Part shown: positions 10,680-20,004 of the stretch, piece after piece
How positions within the stretch are numbered: the first letter of the stretch is position 1
Layout of the letters: each line of letters opens with the position of its first letter
From: Cupriavidus basilensis
GTDB taxonomy: Bacteria; Pseudomonadota; Gammaproteobacteria; Burkholderiales; Burkholderiaceae
Assembly (NCBI RefSeq): GCF_000832305.1
Contig: NZ_CP010536.1
Span: forward strand, 3,658,001-3,722,000
Length of the DNA stretch: 64,000 bases
Direction: 5' to 3'
Position numbers and translations under genes: made by a program
The notes under the pieces: model-generated
Databases searched by the model: none
What the model saw: only the letters and a program-made list of their open reading frames with translations
What the model was told of the DNA's origin: nothing

Positions 10680-11744
10680 ATGGCTTATCAAGTTACCGTC
10701 ATGCCCAGCGGCCGCACATTTGAAGCGGCCGCGGATGAAACCATCCTTACTGCGGCCCTGCGCCACAGCATTGGCCTGCCCTACGGCTGCAAGAACGGCG
10801 CATGCGGATCCTGCAAGGGCCGTGTCACCGCTGGCGGCATCGAGCAGGGCGACCATGCGCTTTCCGCGCTGTCCGCGCAGGAAAAGACCGAGGGCCGCGC
10901 GCTGTTCTGCTGCGCCAAGCCCACCTCGGACATCACCATCGAGTGCCGCGAGGTGCAAGGCGCCGGCGACATCCCCATCAAGAAGGTGCCGTGCCGCGTC
11001 GCCACGCTGGAGCGCGTGGCCGACGACGTCATCGTGACCCGCCTGCAACTGCCCGCCACCGAGCGCATGCAGTTCCTGGCCGGCCAGTATGTCGAGTTCC
11101 TGCTGCGCGACGGCAAGCGCCGCAGCTACTCCATCGCCACGCCGCCGCACCAGGAAGGCCCGATCGAGCTGCACATCCGCCATATGCCCGGCGGCACCTT
11201 CACCGACTACGTGTTCGGCGCCAGGGAAGGCCAGCCGGCCATGAAGGAGCGCGACATCCTGCGCTTCGAAGGCCCGCTCGGCAGCTTCTTCCTGCGTGAA
11301 GACTCCGACAAGCCCATCATCCTGCTGGCCTCCGGCACCGGCTTCGCGCCGATCAAGGCCATCGTCGAGCACGCGGTCTACACCGGCATCACCCGCCCGA
11401 TGACGCTGTATTGGGGCGGCCGCCGCCCGCGCGATCTCTACATGCATGCGCTGTGCGAGCAATGGGCGCGCGAGCTGCCCAACTTCCGCTACGTGCCGGT
11501 GATCTCCAACGCCCAGGACAGCGACGACTGGGACGGCCGCACCGGCTTTGTCCACGAGGCCGTGATGGAAGACCATCCCGACCTGTCCGGCTTCGAGGTC
11601 TACGCCTGCGGCGCGCCGGTGATGATCAATGCCGCGCGCAAGGACTTTTCCCTGCGCTGCGACCTGCACGAGGATGCCTTCTTCGCCGACTCGTTCACGT
11701 CGGAAGCGGACATGCATCCGGCGGGTTCGGCACCGGCGGCCTGA
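10680..11744 (+). CDS. 2Fe-2S ferredoxin-FAD/NAD(P)H reductase fusion (oxygenase-reductase type)
   Basis: 354 residues. An N-terminal plant-type ferredoxin domain has the cysteine pattern C37-x4-C42-x2-C45 (GCKNGACGSCKG) and a fourth cysteine near 77 (LFCCAK). It is followed by a ferredoxin-reductase module: RRSYSIATPP binds FAD and ASGTGFAPIKA binds the pyridine nucleotide. Such proteins pass electrons from NAD(P)H to an oxygenase or similar partner. Homologues are commonly labelled CDP-6-deoxy-delta-3,4-glucoseen reductase, but no deoxysugar genes are nearby, so I use the structural name. The partner is unknown. Confidence 0.88.
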   Translation: MAYQVTVMPSGRTFEAAADETILTAALRHSIGLPYGCKNGACGSCKGRVTAGGIEQGDHALSALSAQEKTEGRALFCCAKPTSDITIECREVQGAGDIPIKKVPCRVATLERVADDVIVTRLQLPATERMQFLAGQYVEFLLRDGKRRSYSIATPPHQEGPIELHIRHMPGGTFTDYVFGAREGQPAMKERDILRFEGPLGSFFLREDSDKPIILLASGTGFAPIKAIVEHAVYTGITRPMTLYWGGRRPRDLYMHALCEQWARELPNFRYVPVISNAQDSDDWDGRTGFVHEAVMEDHPDLSGFEVYACGAPVMINAARKDFSLRCDLHEDAFFADSFTSEADMHPAGSAPAA

Positions 11745-11800
11745 GCGCCCCGCTGCCCGTTTCCAAGCGACAACAATGCCCGGCTCCGCCAAAATTCGTT

Positions 11801-11829
11801 TTGACAGCCGGGCGCATGGGCCTTATATT
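11801..11829 (+). promoter_or_regulatory. Sigma-70 promoter upstream of argD
   Basis: TTGACA (11801-11806), a 17-base spacer, TATATT (11824-11829): a near-consensus promoter. The predicted start of transcription, about seven bases after the -10 box, falls at 11836-11837, that is at the ATG of the short peptide that follows. Confidence 0.8.
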
Positions 11830-11836
11830 GGCCGCC

Positions 11837-11905
11837 ATGAACTACGCTATCGACAACCGACGCAGCTACCGTACGTCGCTCCCTACCGGGGTGCCTCGCG
11901 GCTGA
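11837..11905 (+). CDS. Putative 22-residue leader peptide of argD
   Basis: The peptide MNYAIDNRRSYRTSLPTGVPRG ends in TGA and contains four arginine codons (CGA, CGC, CGT, CGC), two of them adjacent. It starts at or within a base of the predicted transcript start, so it would be translated from a leaderless message. It is followed 27 bases later by a strong intrinsic terminator, and then by argD, an arginine-pathway gene. This arrangement fits a transcription attenuator sensing charged arginine tRNA. It is inferred from layout; no family match is claimed. Confidence 0.5.
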   Translation: MNYAIDNRRSYRTSLPTGVPRG

Positions 11906-11932
11906 CCGTCCATAGCTTCTGTTCAGGTCAAC

Positions 11933-11965
11933 AAGCCACGGGCAATCCCCGTGGCTTTTTGTTTT
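11933..11965 (+). terminator. Intrinsic terminator between promoter and argD (attenuator candidate)
   Basis: Stem AAGCCACGGG (11933-11942) pairs with CCCGTGGCTT (11948-11957) around a 5-base loop and runs into a T-rich tail TTTTTGTTTTT. UGACC at 11903-11907, overlapping the peptide stop codon, is complementary to GGUCA at 11926-11930, and GGC (11900-11902) to GCC (11935-11937). An alternative helix could therefore take away the left arm of the terminator. Confidence 0.8.
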
Positions 11966-12010
11966 TCTGCTCTCCTCTCCCCTGTTTCACGCCGACCCCT
12001 GGAGTCCGCC

Positions 12011-13198
12011 ATGGCATTTGCTGAGTACCCCGTCCAATCCCTGATGTACATCACCAACCGGCCCGAGCTCGTCTTTACCGAAGGCAAGGGCTCGTGGCTC
12101 ACGGACCATAACGGCAAGCGATACCTGGACTTCGTGCAGGGCTGGGCGGTCAACTGCCTGGGACACTCCAACCAGGCCATGATCGACGCGCTGGTCGACC
12201 AGTCGAAGAAGCTGTTCAACCCCAGCCCGGCGTTCTACAACGAACCCATGCTCAGGCTGGCCAGGCAGCTCACCGATGCCAGCTGCTTTGACAAGGTGTT
12301 CTTCGCCAACAGCGGCGCGGAAGCCAACGAAGGCGCGATCAAGCTGGCGCGCAAATGGGGCCGCAAGCACAAGAACGGCGCGTTCGAGATCATCACCATG
12401 GACCACAGCTTCCACGGCCGCACGCTCGCCACCATGAGCGCGTCGGGCAAGGCCGGCTGGGACACCATCTTCGCGCCACAGGTGCCGGGCTTCCCCAAGG
12501 CCGACCTGAACGACCTGGCCTCGGTCGAAAAGCTGATCAACGACAAGACCGTGGCCATCATGCTGGAGCCGGTGCAGGGCGAAGGCGGCGTGATCCCCGC
12601 CTCGCGCGAATTCATGCAAGGCCTGCGCAAGCTGGCCGACCAGCACAAGCTGCTGTTCATCGTCGACGAAGTGCAGACCGGTTGCGGCCGTTGCGGCACC
12701 ATGTTCGCCTATGAACTGTCGGGCGTGGAGCCGGACATCATGACGCTGGGCAAGGGCATTGGCGGCGGCGTGCCGCTGGCAGCCCTGCTGTGCAAGGCCG
12801 AAGTCGCCAGCTTCGAAGCCGGCGACCAGGGCGGCACCTACAACGGCAACCCGGTGATGACGGCCGTTGGCAGCGCCGTGATCTCGCAGCTGACCGCGCC
12901 CGGCTTCCTGCAAAGCGTGCAGGACAAAGGCGCCTACCTGCGCGAGCAGCTGCTGGCGCTGACGTCCGAGTTCGGCCTGGGTGGCGAGCGCGGCGAAGGC
13001 CTGCTGCGCGCGCTGGTGCTGAACAAGGACATCGGCCCGCAACTGGTGGAAGAAGCGCGCGACATGCAGCCGCAAGGCCTGCTGCTGAATTCGCCGCGCC
13101 CCAACCTGCTGCGCTTCATGCCCGCGCTGAACGTGACCATCGAGGAAATCGACCAGATGATCAGCATGCTGCGCACGCTACTGAAAAAGCTGGCCTGA
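12011..13198 (+). CDS. argD: Acetylornithine aminotransferase
   Basis: 395 residues, the normal length. This class III PLP-dependent aminotransferase converts N-acetylglutamate semialdehyde and glutamate to N-acetylornithine in arginine synthesis; many homologues also act on succinyl-diaminopimelate semialdehyde. Visible motifs are [17 protein letters not shown], the PLP aspartate in [13 protein letters not shown], and the PLP lysine in [13 protein letters not shown]. The ATG at 12011 was chosen because GGAG precedes it; an in-frame extension of 20 codons runs back into the terminator. Expression is probably set by the promoter, leader peptide and terminator at 11801-11965. Confidence 0.9.
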   Translation: MAFAEYPVQSLMYITNRPELVFTEGKGSWLTDHNGKRYLDFVQGWAVNCLGHSNQAMIDALVDQSKKLFNPSPAFYNEPMLRLARQLTDASCFDKVFFANSGAEANEGAIKLARKWGRKHKNGAFEIITMDHSFHGRTLATMSASGKAGWDTIFAPQVPGFPKADLNDLASVEKLINDKTVAIMLEPVQGEGGVIPASREFMQGLRKLADQHKLLFIVDEVQTGCGRCGTMFAYELSGVEPDIMTLGKGIGGGVPLAALLCKAEVASFEAGDQGGTYNGNPVMTAVGSAVISQLTAPGFLQSVQDKGAYLREQLLALTSEFGLGGERGEGLLRALVLNKDIGPQLVEEARDMQPQGLLLNSPRPNLLRFMPALNVTIEEIDQMISMLRTLLKKLA

Positions 13199-13239
13199 GC
13201 CTCGTCCTGAAGCCGGCGCGCCGCCGGCCAGGCAAAAAG

Positions 13240-13272
13240 AAAAAGCCCCGCAAATCGCTTGCGGGGCTTTTT
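13240..13272. terminator. Bidirectional terminator between argD and livF
   Basis: A perfect 14-bp inverted repeat (13240-13253 with 13259-13272) of the form A5-GCCCCGC-AA / TT-GCGGGGC-T5 with a 5-base loop. The A and T runs serve both strands, matching the convergent argD and livF. Confidence 0.92.
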
Positions 13273-13306
13273 CCTTGCAGCAAACCACGGCGTCACACAG
13301 GCGGCA

Positions 13307-14023
13307 TCACTCGCCCAGATACGCCGCGCGGACCTTCGGATCGTCCAGCATCTGCTTGGCGTCGCCGCTCATGGTGACCAGGCCCGACTCCATCACATAG
13401 CCGCGGTGGGCGGCCTGCAGCGCCAGCCGCGCGTTCTGCTCCACCAGCAGCACGGTCACGCCCAGCGCGGAGACGTCGCGCACCACCTCGAAGATCTTCG
13501 CGACCATGATCGGCGACAGGCCCATCGAGGGCTCGTCCAGCAGCAGCAGCTTGGGCTGGCTCATCAGCGCGCGCGCCATCGCCAGCATCTGCTGTTCGCC
13601 GCCGGACATGGTGCCGGCCAGCTGGTTGGCGCGCTCCTTCAGGCGCGGGAAGATGCCGAACATGCGGTCGATGTCGGCCTTGATGCCGGCCTCGTCGGTG
13701 CGCGTGTAGGCGCCCATCTGCAGGTTCTCGGTAATGGTCATGCGCGCAAATACGCCGCGCCCTTCCGGCACCATCGCCAGCCCTTGCTTGAGCAGCGTGT
13801 AGCTTGGCACCCCCTTGATGGACTTGCCCATGTACTCCACATCGCCGCCGGCCCATCCCTGCAGGCCGGTGATGGCCTTCATGGTGGTGGTCTTGCCGGC
13901 GCCGTTGGCACCGATCAGCGTGACCAGTTCGCCTTCTTTGATCTCGAGGTCGATGCCCTTGACCGCCTGGATGCCGCCGTACGCGACCTTCAGGCCGGAT
14001 ATCTTCAGTAGTGTTTCTTTCAT
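13307..14023 (-). CDS. livF: Branched-chain amino acid ABC transporter ATPase
   Basis: 238 residues, typical of LivF. It is one of two ATPase subunits of the Liv importer. Walker A GANGAGKTT lies near residues 39-47, signature MSGGEQQML, Walker B LLLLDEPSMGLSP and the switch region LLVEQNARLAL. It is the last gene of the leftward livHMGF unit, 15 bp after livG, and ends at the shared terminator with argD. Confidence 0.95.
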   Translation of the reverse strand: MKETLLKISGLKVAYGGIQAVKGIDLEIKEGELVTLIGANGAGKTTTMKAITGLQGWAGGDVEYMGKSIKGVPSYTLLKQGLAMVPEGRGVFARMTITENLQMGAYTRTDEAGIKADIDRMFGIFPRLKERANQLAGTMSGGEQQMLAMARALMSQPKLLLLDEPSMGLSPIMVAKIFEVVRDVSALGVTVLLVEQNARLALQAAHRGYVMESGLVTMSGDAKQMLDDPKVRAAYLGE

Positions 14024-14038
14024 TGTGTCTTTCCCCCG

Positions 14039-14815
14039 TCAGTGCGCCGGGGTACCGAGGTAAGCCTCGATCACCGCTGGATTGCTCTGGACTTCGTGCG
14101 GCAGGCCCTGTGCGATGACCTTGCCGTAGTCGAGCACGGTCAGGCGGTTGCACAGGCCCATCACCAGCTTCACGTCGTGCTCGATCAGCAGGATGGTCTT
14201 GCCATCGCTGCGGATCTTGTCGAGCAGGCCGCGCAGTTCCACCTTCTCGGTGGCGTTCATGCCAGCGGCGGGCTCATCGAGCGCCAGCAGCTTGGGCTCG
14301 GTGGCCAGCGCCCGCGCGATCTCCAGGCGGCGCTGGTGGCCGTAGGACAGGTTGCGCGAGGTGAAGTGCGCGTACTTGCCGATGCCGACGTACTCCAGCA
14401 GGTCATGCGCCCAGTCTTCCACCGAGTGCTCCTCGCGCCGGACCGAAGGCGGGCGGAACACCGCGCCAAAGAGGCCAGCCTTGGTACGCACGTGGCGGCC
14501 CACCATCACGTTTTCCAGCGCGGTCATCTCGCCGAACAGGCGGATGTTCTGGAAGGTGCGGGCAATGCCGGCCTTGGCGACTTCGTGCACGGCGGTCGGC
14601 TGGTAGGCCTTGCCGCCCAGCACGAACTCGCCGGAGTCCGGTGTGTACAGGCCGGTGATCACGTTGAAGAAGGTGGTCTTGCCGGCCCCGTTGGGACCGA
14701 TCAGGCCGTAGATTTCGCCCGGCTTGATCTGCAGGCCCACATCGGACAGTGCCTGCAGGCCGCCGAATCGCTTGTTGACCCCCTGTACCGACAGGAGGAG
14801 ATTCTCGTTACTCAT
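14039..14815 (-). CDS. livG: Branched-chain amino acid ABC transporter ATPase
   Basis: 258 residues from the chosen start MSNENLL, which has a perfect AGGAGG six bases upstream; an ATG nine codons earlier overlaps livM and lacks such a site. Walker A GPNGAGKTT near residue 40, the LivG-typical FQNIRLFGEMTALENVMVG, signature NLSYGHQRRLEIARAL (the usual S-G-G becomes S-Y-G, normal for LivG) and Walker B LLALDEPAAGMN. It pairs with LivF. Confidence 0.95.
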   Translation of the reverse strand: MSNENLLLSVQGVNKRFGGLQALSDVGLQIKPGEIYGLIGPNGAGKTTFFNVITGLYTPDSGEFVLGGKAYQPTAVHEVAKAGIARTFQNIRLFGEMTALENVMVGRHVRTKAGLFGAVFRPPSVRREEHSVEDWAHDLLEYVGIGKYAHFTSRNLSYGHQRRLEIARALATEPKLLALDEPAAGMNATEKVELRGLLDKIRSDGKTILLIEHDVKLVMGLCNRLTVLDYGKVIAQGLPHEVQSNPAVIEAYLGTPAH

Positions 14816-14828
14816 GATGTCCTCCTGG

Positions 14829-15989
<1,161 letters not shown>

Positions 15990-16002
15990 GGATTCTCTCT
16001 CC

Positions 16003-16938
16003 TTAGGCGCGTTCGGAAACCCGCTCGCCCATGATGCCGGACGGACGGAATACAAGGACGATGATCAGCACGATGAAGGCGAACACATCCTGGTAGTTGG
16101 AGCCAAACACCCCGTTGGTGAGATCGCCGATATAGCCGGCGCCCAACGCCTCGATCAGGCCCAGCAGCATGCCGCCGACCATGGCGCCGGCAAGGTTGCC
16201 GATGCCGCCCAGCACCGCGGCGGTGAACGCCTTCAGGCCAGGGATGAAGCCCATGTAGAAGTGCGCATTGCCGTAGTTGGTCGCCATCATCACGCCGGCC
16301 AGCGCGGCCAGCGCGGCACCGATCATGAAGGTGGCCGAGATGACGAAGTTCGGGTTCACGCCCATCAGGCCTGCCACCTTCTGGTTCTCGGCGGTGGCGC
16401 GCATCGCGCGGCCCAGCTTGGTGCGGTTGACGAGGGTCAGCAGGCCCGCCATGACCATCAGCGCCATGCCGATGATGACGATTTCCTTGCCCGTGATGGT
16501 GGCGCCGGTCGAACCGATATCGATCGGCGACGAGGGCAGCAGCTGCGGGAAGGTCAGCGGGTTACGCGACCAGATCATCATCGCCAGGGTCTGCAGGATG
16601 ATGGACACGCCGATGGCGGTAATCAGCGGGGCTAGCCGGGGCGCGTTGCGCAACGGCCGGTAGGCGACCCGCTCGATGGTGTAGGCCAGCGCGGCGCAAA
16701 CCGGCATGGCGATCAGCGTGGCAATCACCAGCGTGAGCCACTCCGGCAAGCCGGGGAAGAATTTCTGCAAGCCAAGTATGGCTGACAGGGCGGTCAGCGC
16801 GCCGATCATCAGCACATCGCCGTGGGCGAAGTTGATGATCCCGAGAATGCCGTAGACCATGGTGTAGCCGAGTGCGATCAGCGCATAGATGCTGCCGAGC
16901 ACGAGACCGTTCACGATCTGCTGGATAAAGATATCCAT
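16003..16938 (-). CDS. livH: Branched-chain amino acid ABC transporter permease
   Basis: 311 residues. It is the partner channel subunit of LivM. The N-terminus GLVLGSIYALIALGYTMVYG and IINFAHGDVLMIGA are hallmark LivH sequences; about eight hydrophobic spans follow. The start MDIFIQQ is preceded by AAGGAG. It is separated from livK by 208 bp that include a strong hairpin, so livH either depends on read-through or has its own promoter there. Confidence 0.95.
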   Translation of the reverse strand: MDIFIQQIVNGLVLGSIYALIALGYTMVYGILGIINFAHGDVLMIGALTALSAILGLQKFFPGLPEWLTLVIATLIAMPVCAALAYTIERVAYRPLRNAPRLAPLITAIGVSIILQTLAMMIWSRNPLTFPQLLPSSPIDIGSTGATITGKEIVIIGMALMVMAGLLTLVNRTKLGRAMRATAENQKVAGLMGVNPNFVISATFMIGAALAALAGVMMATNYGNAHFYMGFIPGLKAFTAAVLGGIGNLAGAMVGGMLLGLIEALGAGYIGDLTNGVFGSNYQDVFAFIVLIIVLVFRPSGIMGERVSERA

Positions 16939-17087
16939 GAAAACTCCTTGCTTCCGTCCAAATTCCCTCGGCATGGTGTGGATGTCGGGGGGACGTTGAT
17001 ATGTGGGTGGTTTGGTAGTGTCGATATTTGCTGGTAAGCGGCCTGCCTACTCCACCCATGGTAAGGATGCTGCACGTATGGCAAGGC

Positions 17088-17123
17088 TAAAAAAACGGCA
17101 CCGCAACATACTCGCGGTGCCGT
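17088..17123 (-). terminator. Terminator between livK and livH
   Basis: ACGGCACCGC (17095-17104) pairs with GCGGTGCCGT (17114-17123). On the leftward strand the stem is followed by a run of seven T. It lies 24 bases after the livK stop and ahead of livH, so it should lower livHMGF transcription relative to the binding-protein gene. Confidence 0.85.
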
Positions 17124-17146
17124 TCGGATGGGCCGGTAAGCCCGGT

Positions 17147-18352
17147 TTACATCTTCACGACATCAAGGACGGTCTTTTTCTTGTCCTTGTACTCATACAA
17201 CGTGATGGTGCCTTCCTTCATGTCGCCCTTTTCATCGAAGGCGATGTTGCCGATCAGGCCCTTGTAGTTGGTCTTGGGCATCTCGGCCAGGATGGCCGCC
17301 GGCTCGGTCGAGTTGGCGCGTTTCATGGCGTCAACGATGACCATGACGGCGTCATAGGTGAACGGTGCGTAGATCTGCACCGGCGCATTGAAGCGAGCCT
17401 GGTAGCGCTTGTCGAAATCCGCGCCTTGTTCCATCTTGGACAGCGCCAGACCGGCTTCCGAGCAGATGATGTTGGACACGGCATCGCCGGCCAGCTCAGC
17501 CACCTTGTCGGTACAGACACCATCGCCGCCGACGATCTTGGAGCTGATGCCGAGTTCCTTGGCCTGCTTGGCGAACGGGCCGCCGGTGGCGTCCATGCCG
17601 CCATACATGATCACGTCGGGCTTCTTGCCCTTGATCTTGGTCAGAATGGCCTTGAAGTCGGTAGCCTTGTCGTTGGTGGCTTCACGTGCCACCACGTTCA
17701 CGCCCGAAGCCTTGGCGGTCTTCTCGAACTCGTCGGCCAGGCCCTTGCCGTAGGCAGTGGCATCGTCGACGATGGCCACGCTCTTGGCGTGCAGGCTCTT
17801 GGTGGCGTAGTTAGCCAGTGCCGGGCCCTGCTGGGCGTCGGTGGCCACCACGCGGAACGTGGTCTTGAAGCCTTGCTTGGTGTAGTCGGGGTTGGTCGAC
17901 GACGGCGAGATCTGCACGATGCCGGCATCGCTATAGATCTTGGAGGCCGGAATCGATACGCCCGAGTTCAGGTGGCCAACCACGGCCACGACCTTGGCGT
18001 CCACCAGCTTCTGCGCCACGGCGGTGCCCGTCTTCGGGTCGCCTGCGTCGTCTTCGCCAACCAGCTCGAGCTTGATCTTCTTGCCGTTGATCTCCAGGCC
18101 GGTCTTGTTGACTTCTTCCACGGCCAGACGGGCGCCGTTCTCGTTGTCCTTGCCAAGGTGAGCGATGCCGCCGGTGAGCGGTGCCGCATGGCCGATCTTT
18201 ACTACGACATCGCCACTGCCTGCTGCCGGCGCGGTGGCCGCGGCAGGAGCCGATGCTGCCGCATCAGCGGGCTTTTCTTCTTTCTTGCCACAAGCAGTAA
18301 CCAGCGCCACTGCGGCTGCGATCGGCAGAATCTTGGCAAACGTGATTTGCAT
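17147..18352 (-). CDS. livK: Branched-chain amino acid ABC transporter substrate-binding lipoprotein
   Basis: 401 residues. A signal peptide ending in LVTAC places the lipidated cysteine at residue 21, so it is a lipoprotein, unlike soluble E. coli LivK. An Ala/Pro-rich linker (about 26-58) precedes the type I periplasmic-binding fold: KIGHAAPLTGGIAHLGKDNENGA, then VGHLNSGVSIPASKIYSDAGI and FTYDAVMVIVDAMKRA. The start MQITFAK has AGGAG upstream. A promoter and a palindromic operator candidate lie 76-124 bases upstream. Leu/Ile/Val specificity is the family expectation. Confidence 0.92.
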   Translation of the reverse strand: MQITFAKILPIAAAVALVTACGKKEEKPADAAASAPAAATAPAAGSGDVVVKIGHAAPLTGGIAHLGKDNENGARLAVEEVNKTGLEINGKKIKLELVGEDDAGDPKTGTAVAQKLVDAKVVAVVGHLNSGVSIPASKIYSDAGIVQISPSSTNPDYTKQGFKTTFRVVATDAQQGPALANYATKSLHAKSVAIVDDATAYGKGLADEFEKTAKASGVNVVAREATNDKATDFKAILTKIKGKKPDVIMYGGMDATGGPFAKQAKELGISSKIVGGDGVCTDKVAELAGDAVSNIICSEAGLALSKMEQGADFDKRYQARFNAPVQIYAPFTYDAVMVIVDAMKRANSTEPAAILAEMPKTNYKGLIGNIAFDEKGDMKEGTITLYEYKDKKKTVLDVVKM

Positions 18353-18427
18353 GAGTGATCTCCTAGGATTCACATGATCAGGGTAAACCAACGCCCCCCG
18401 GACGCTTCCCTGAACCGCCTTAGTTTA

Positions 18428-18442
18428 GTTTCAATTTGAAAC
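18428..18442. promoter_or_regulatory. Palindromic operator candidate at the livK transcript start
   Basis: GTTTCAATTTGAAAC is a perfect 7-bp inverted repeat around one central base. Its right edge coincides with the transcript start predicted from the promoter at 18449-18476. The binding protein is unknown. Confidence 0.45.
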
Positions 18443-18448
18443 GCGCGA

Positions 18449-18476
18449 ATTGTATTCCCTTTTTATACGGATGCAA
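18449..18476 (-). promoter_or_regulatory. Sigma-70 promoter of livK
   Basis: Read leftward: TTGCAT (18471-18476), a 16-base spacer, TACAAT (18449-18454). Transcription would begin near 18442, giving a 5' leader of about 90 bases before the livK ATG. Confidence 0.6.
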
Positions 18477-18520
18477 TATGCGACGCAACAACCTGAAGGA
18501 TTAACCCACCAAATGAGCTA

Positions 18521-18556
18521 GGGAATTTCCCCAATGCACATATTGGGGCAATTCCC
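18521..18556. repeat. Inverted repeat 1 upstream of livK
   Basis: The left arm GGGAATTTCCCCAAT (18521-18535) pairs with ATTGGGGCAATTCCC (18542-18556), with one mismatch in 15 and a 6-base loop. It shares its left arm with the repeat at 18723-18759. There is no T tail, so it is not an ordinary terminator. Confidence 0.6.
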
Positions 18557-18722
18557 TCCCACATGAAGGCTAGCCGTTGATACTAACAAGATTCGTGCCT
18601 GCCGCTTGCCACAGGTTGGCTTTGCAGCCCTTAAGTCACTTGCGGGGTCGCGTATTAAATAGGTGTTTCATTTAATATCGACAGTCTCATTCAAATACAA
18701 CGCGCGAGTGCGCCGGCACCAT

Positions 18723-18759
18723 AATAGGGAAATCCCCAATTACAGGGATTTCCCTTATT
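18723..18759. repeat. Inverted repeat 2 upstream of livK
   Basis: AATAGGGAAATCCC (18723-18736) pairs with GGGATTTCCCTTATT (18745-18759), with a single-base bulge and an 8-base loop. The sequence from TAGGGAAA through CCCCAAT closely repeats the left arm of the element 200 bp away. Confidence 0.6.
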
Positions 18760-18928
18760 TGTCTTTTAAATCAGACAAGCACGAGGCGGTTCGCGCCGGA
18801 TTTGTGCATTATCCAAGGGATAACAGGCAATATGGAGCGCCATATATTGGTGCAACCCCGGCGAGAGAATGGTGCGCAACGGCGTGCAACCTGCGCGAGG
18901 AAGGTGCGCCGCCGCACAGACACGGCGG

Positions 18929-18962
18929 CGCAAAAAGCAACGGCCCGCTAGAGCGGGCCGTT
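18929..18962 (-). terminator. Terminator of ispH-fkpB
   Basis: AACGGCCCG (18939-18947) pairs with CGGGCCGTT (18954-18962) around CTAGAG. On the leftward strand the stem is followed by TTGCTTTTTG. It lies 30 bases after the ispH stop. Confidence 0.8.
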
Positions 18963-18991
18963 TTGCCAGACGGTCGGGTAACGCGGGCGGA

Positions 18992-19954
18992 TCAGGCGGA
19001 TGTGGCCTGTTGCAGCCCCCGCGGCAAGGGGAACGACATCTTCTCCTCGATCCCTTCCAGCGCGCGCACGTTGCGCGCCCCCAGAAGGTGCAGGCGCGCG
19101 ACGATGGCCTGTGCCAGCGCCTCAGGGGCGGAGGCGCCGGCGGTCAGGCCGATGCGGCGCTTGCCCGCGATCCATTCCGGCTGGAGCTGATCGGGTGAAT
19201 CGATCATGTAGGCCGGCACGCCCAGGCGCTCCGCGAGCTCGCGCAAGCGGTTGGAATTGGAGCTGTTGGGGCTGCCCACCACGATCACCACCTCCACCTG
19301 GGGCGCCATGAACTTCACGGCATCCTGGCGGTTCTGGGTGGCGTAGCAGATGTCCTGCTTCTTGGGCTCGCGGATCCGCGGGAAGCGCGCCTTGAGCGCG
19401 GCGACGATCTCCAGCGTTTCGTCCACCGACAACGTGGTCTGGGTCACGAATGCCAGGCGCTCGGGATCCGCTACGCACAGCTTGGCGACATCCTCGGAAG
19501 ACTCGACCAGCAGCATGCCGCCCTCGGCCTGCCCCATGGTGCCCTCGACTTCAGGGTGACCCTTGTGGCCGATCATGATGATCTCGCAACCCTCGGTGCG
19601 CATCTTGCCGACTTCCACGTGCACCTTGGTCACCAGCGGGCAGGTAGCGTCGAAAACGTTCAGGCCGCGCACGGTGGCGTCCGCGCGCACTTCCTTGGAT
19701 ACGCCGTGGGCGCTGAAGATCACGGTCGAGCCTGGCGGCACTTCCTCGAGCTCCTGCACGAAGACTGCGCCCTTGCGGCGCAGGTCTTCCACCACATAGG
19801 CGTTGTGGACGATTTCGTGGCGCACGTAAATCGGCGCGCCGTAGCGTGCAAGGGCGCGCTCGACGATCTCGATGGCGCGATCCACGCCAGCGCAAAAGCC
19901 GCGCGGCTGCGCCATCAGGATCTCGGCATCGGGGGCTGTGGTGGGTTCAGACAT
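18992..19954 (-). CDS. ispH: 4-hydroxy-3-methylbut-2-enyl diphosphate reductase
   Basis: 320 residues. This iron-sulfur enzyme makes isopentenyl and dimethylallyl diphosphate in the last step of the MEP isoprenoid pathway. The three cluster cysteines are visible: C21 in [11 protein letters not shown], one in [11 protein letters not shown] (about residue 103) and one in [13 protein letters not shown] (about 200). The substrate-phosphate region [13 protein letters not shown] and the catalytic-side HEIVHN are intact. It is downstream of fkpB by 50 bp, an arrangement also common in other Proteobacteria. Confidence 0.97.
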   Translation of the reverse strand: MSEPTTAPDAEILMAQPRGFCAGVDRAIEIVERALARYGAPIYVRHEIVHNAYVVEDLRRKGAVFVQELEEVPPGSTVIFSAHGVSKEVRADATVRGLNVFDATCPLVTKVHVEVGKMRTEGCEIIMIGHKGHPEVEGTMGQAEGGMLLVESSEDVAKLCVADPERLAFVTQTTLSVDETLEIVAALKARFPRIREPKKQDICYATQNRQDAVKFMAPQVEVVIVVGSPNSSNSNRLRELAERLGVPAYMIDSPDQLQPEWIAGKRRIGLTAGASAPEALAQAIVARLHLLGARNVRALEGIEEKMSFPLPRGLQQATSA

Positions 19955-20004
19955 GCAAGGATTCGACTCAAGGGTGCCGGCACGAGGCCCGGCCGGTGGT
20001 CTGC

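Larger units (their letters stand above)
18353..18991. other. 639-bp AT-richer intergenic region between livK and ispH
   Basis: No convincing gene on either strand. It is visibly poorer in G+C than its surroundings. It contains the livK promoter with a palindrome at the transcript start, two related inverted repeats sharing AGGGAA-W-T-Y-CCCCAAT, and the ispH terminator. The rest, about 18760-18930, shows nothing I can name. Confidence 0.6.

Noticed and set aside
10680..11792. A leftward frame continuous with the epimerase gene that would extend it to 700 residues through the reductase gene
   Set aside because: The upstream part lies opposite the well-supported ferredoxin-reductase; only the sequence from MSKNLSRR onward resembles an SDR protein.
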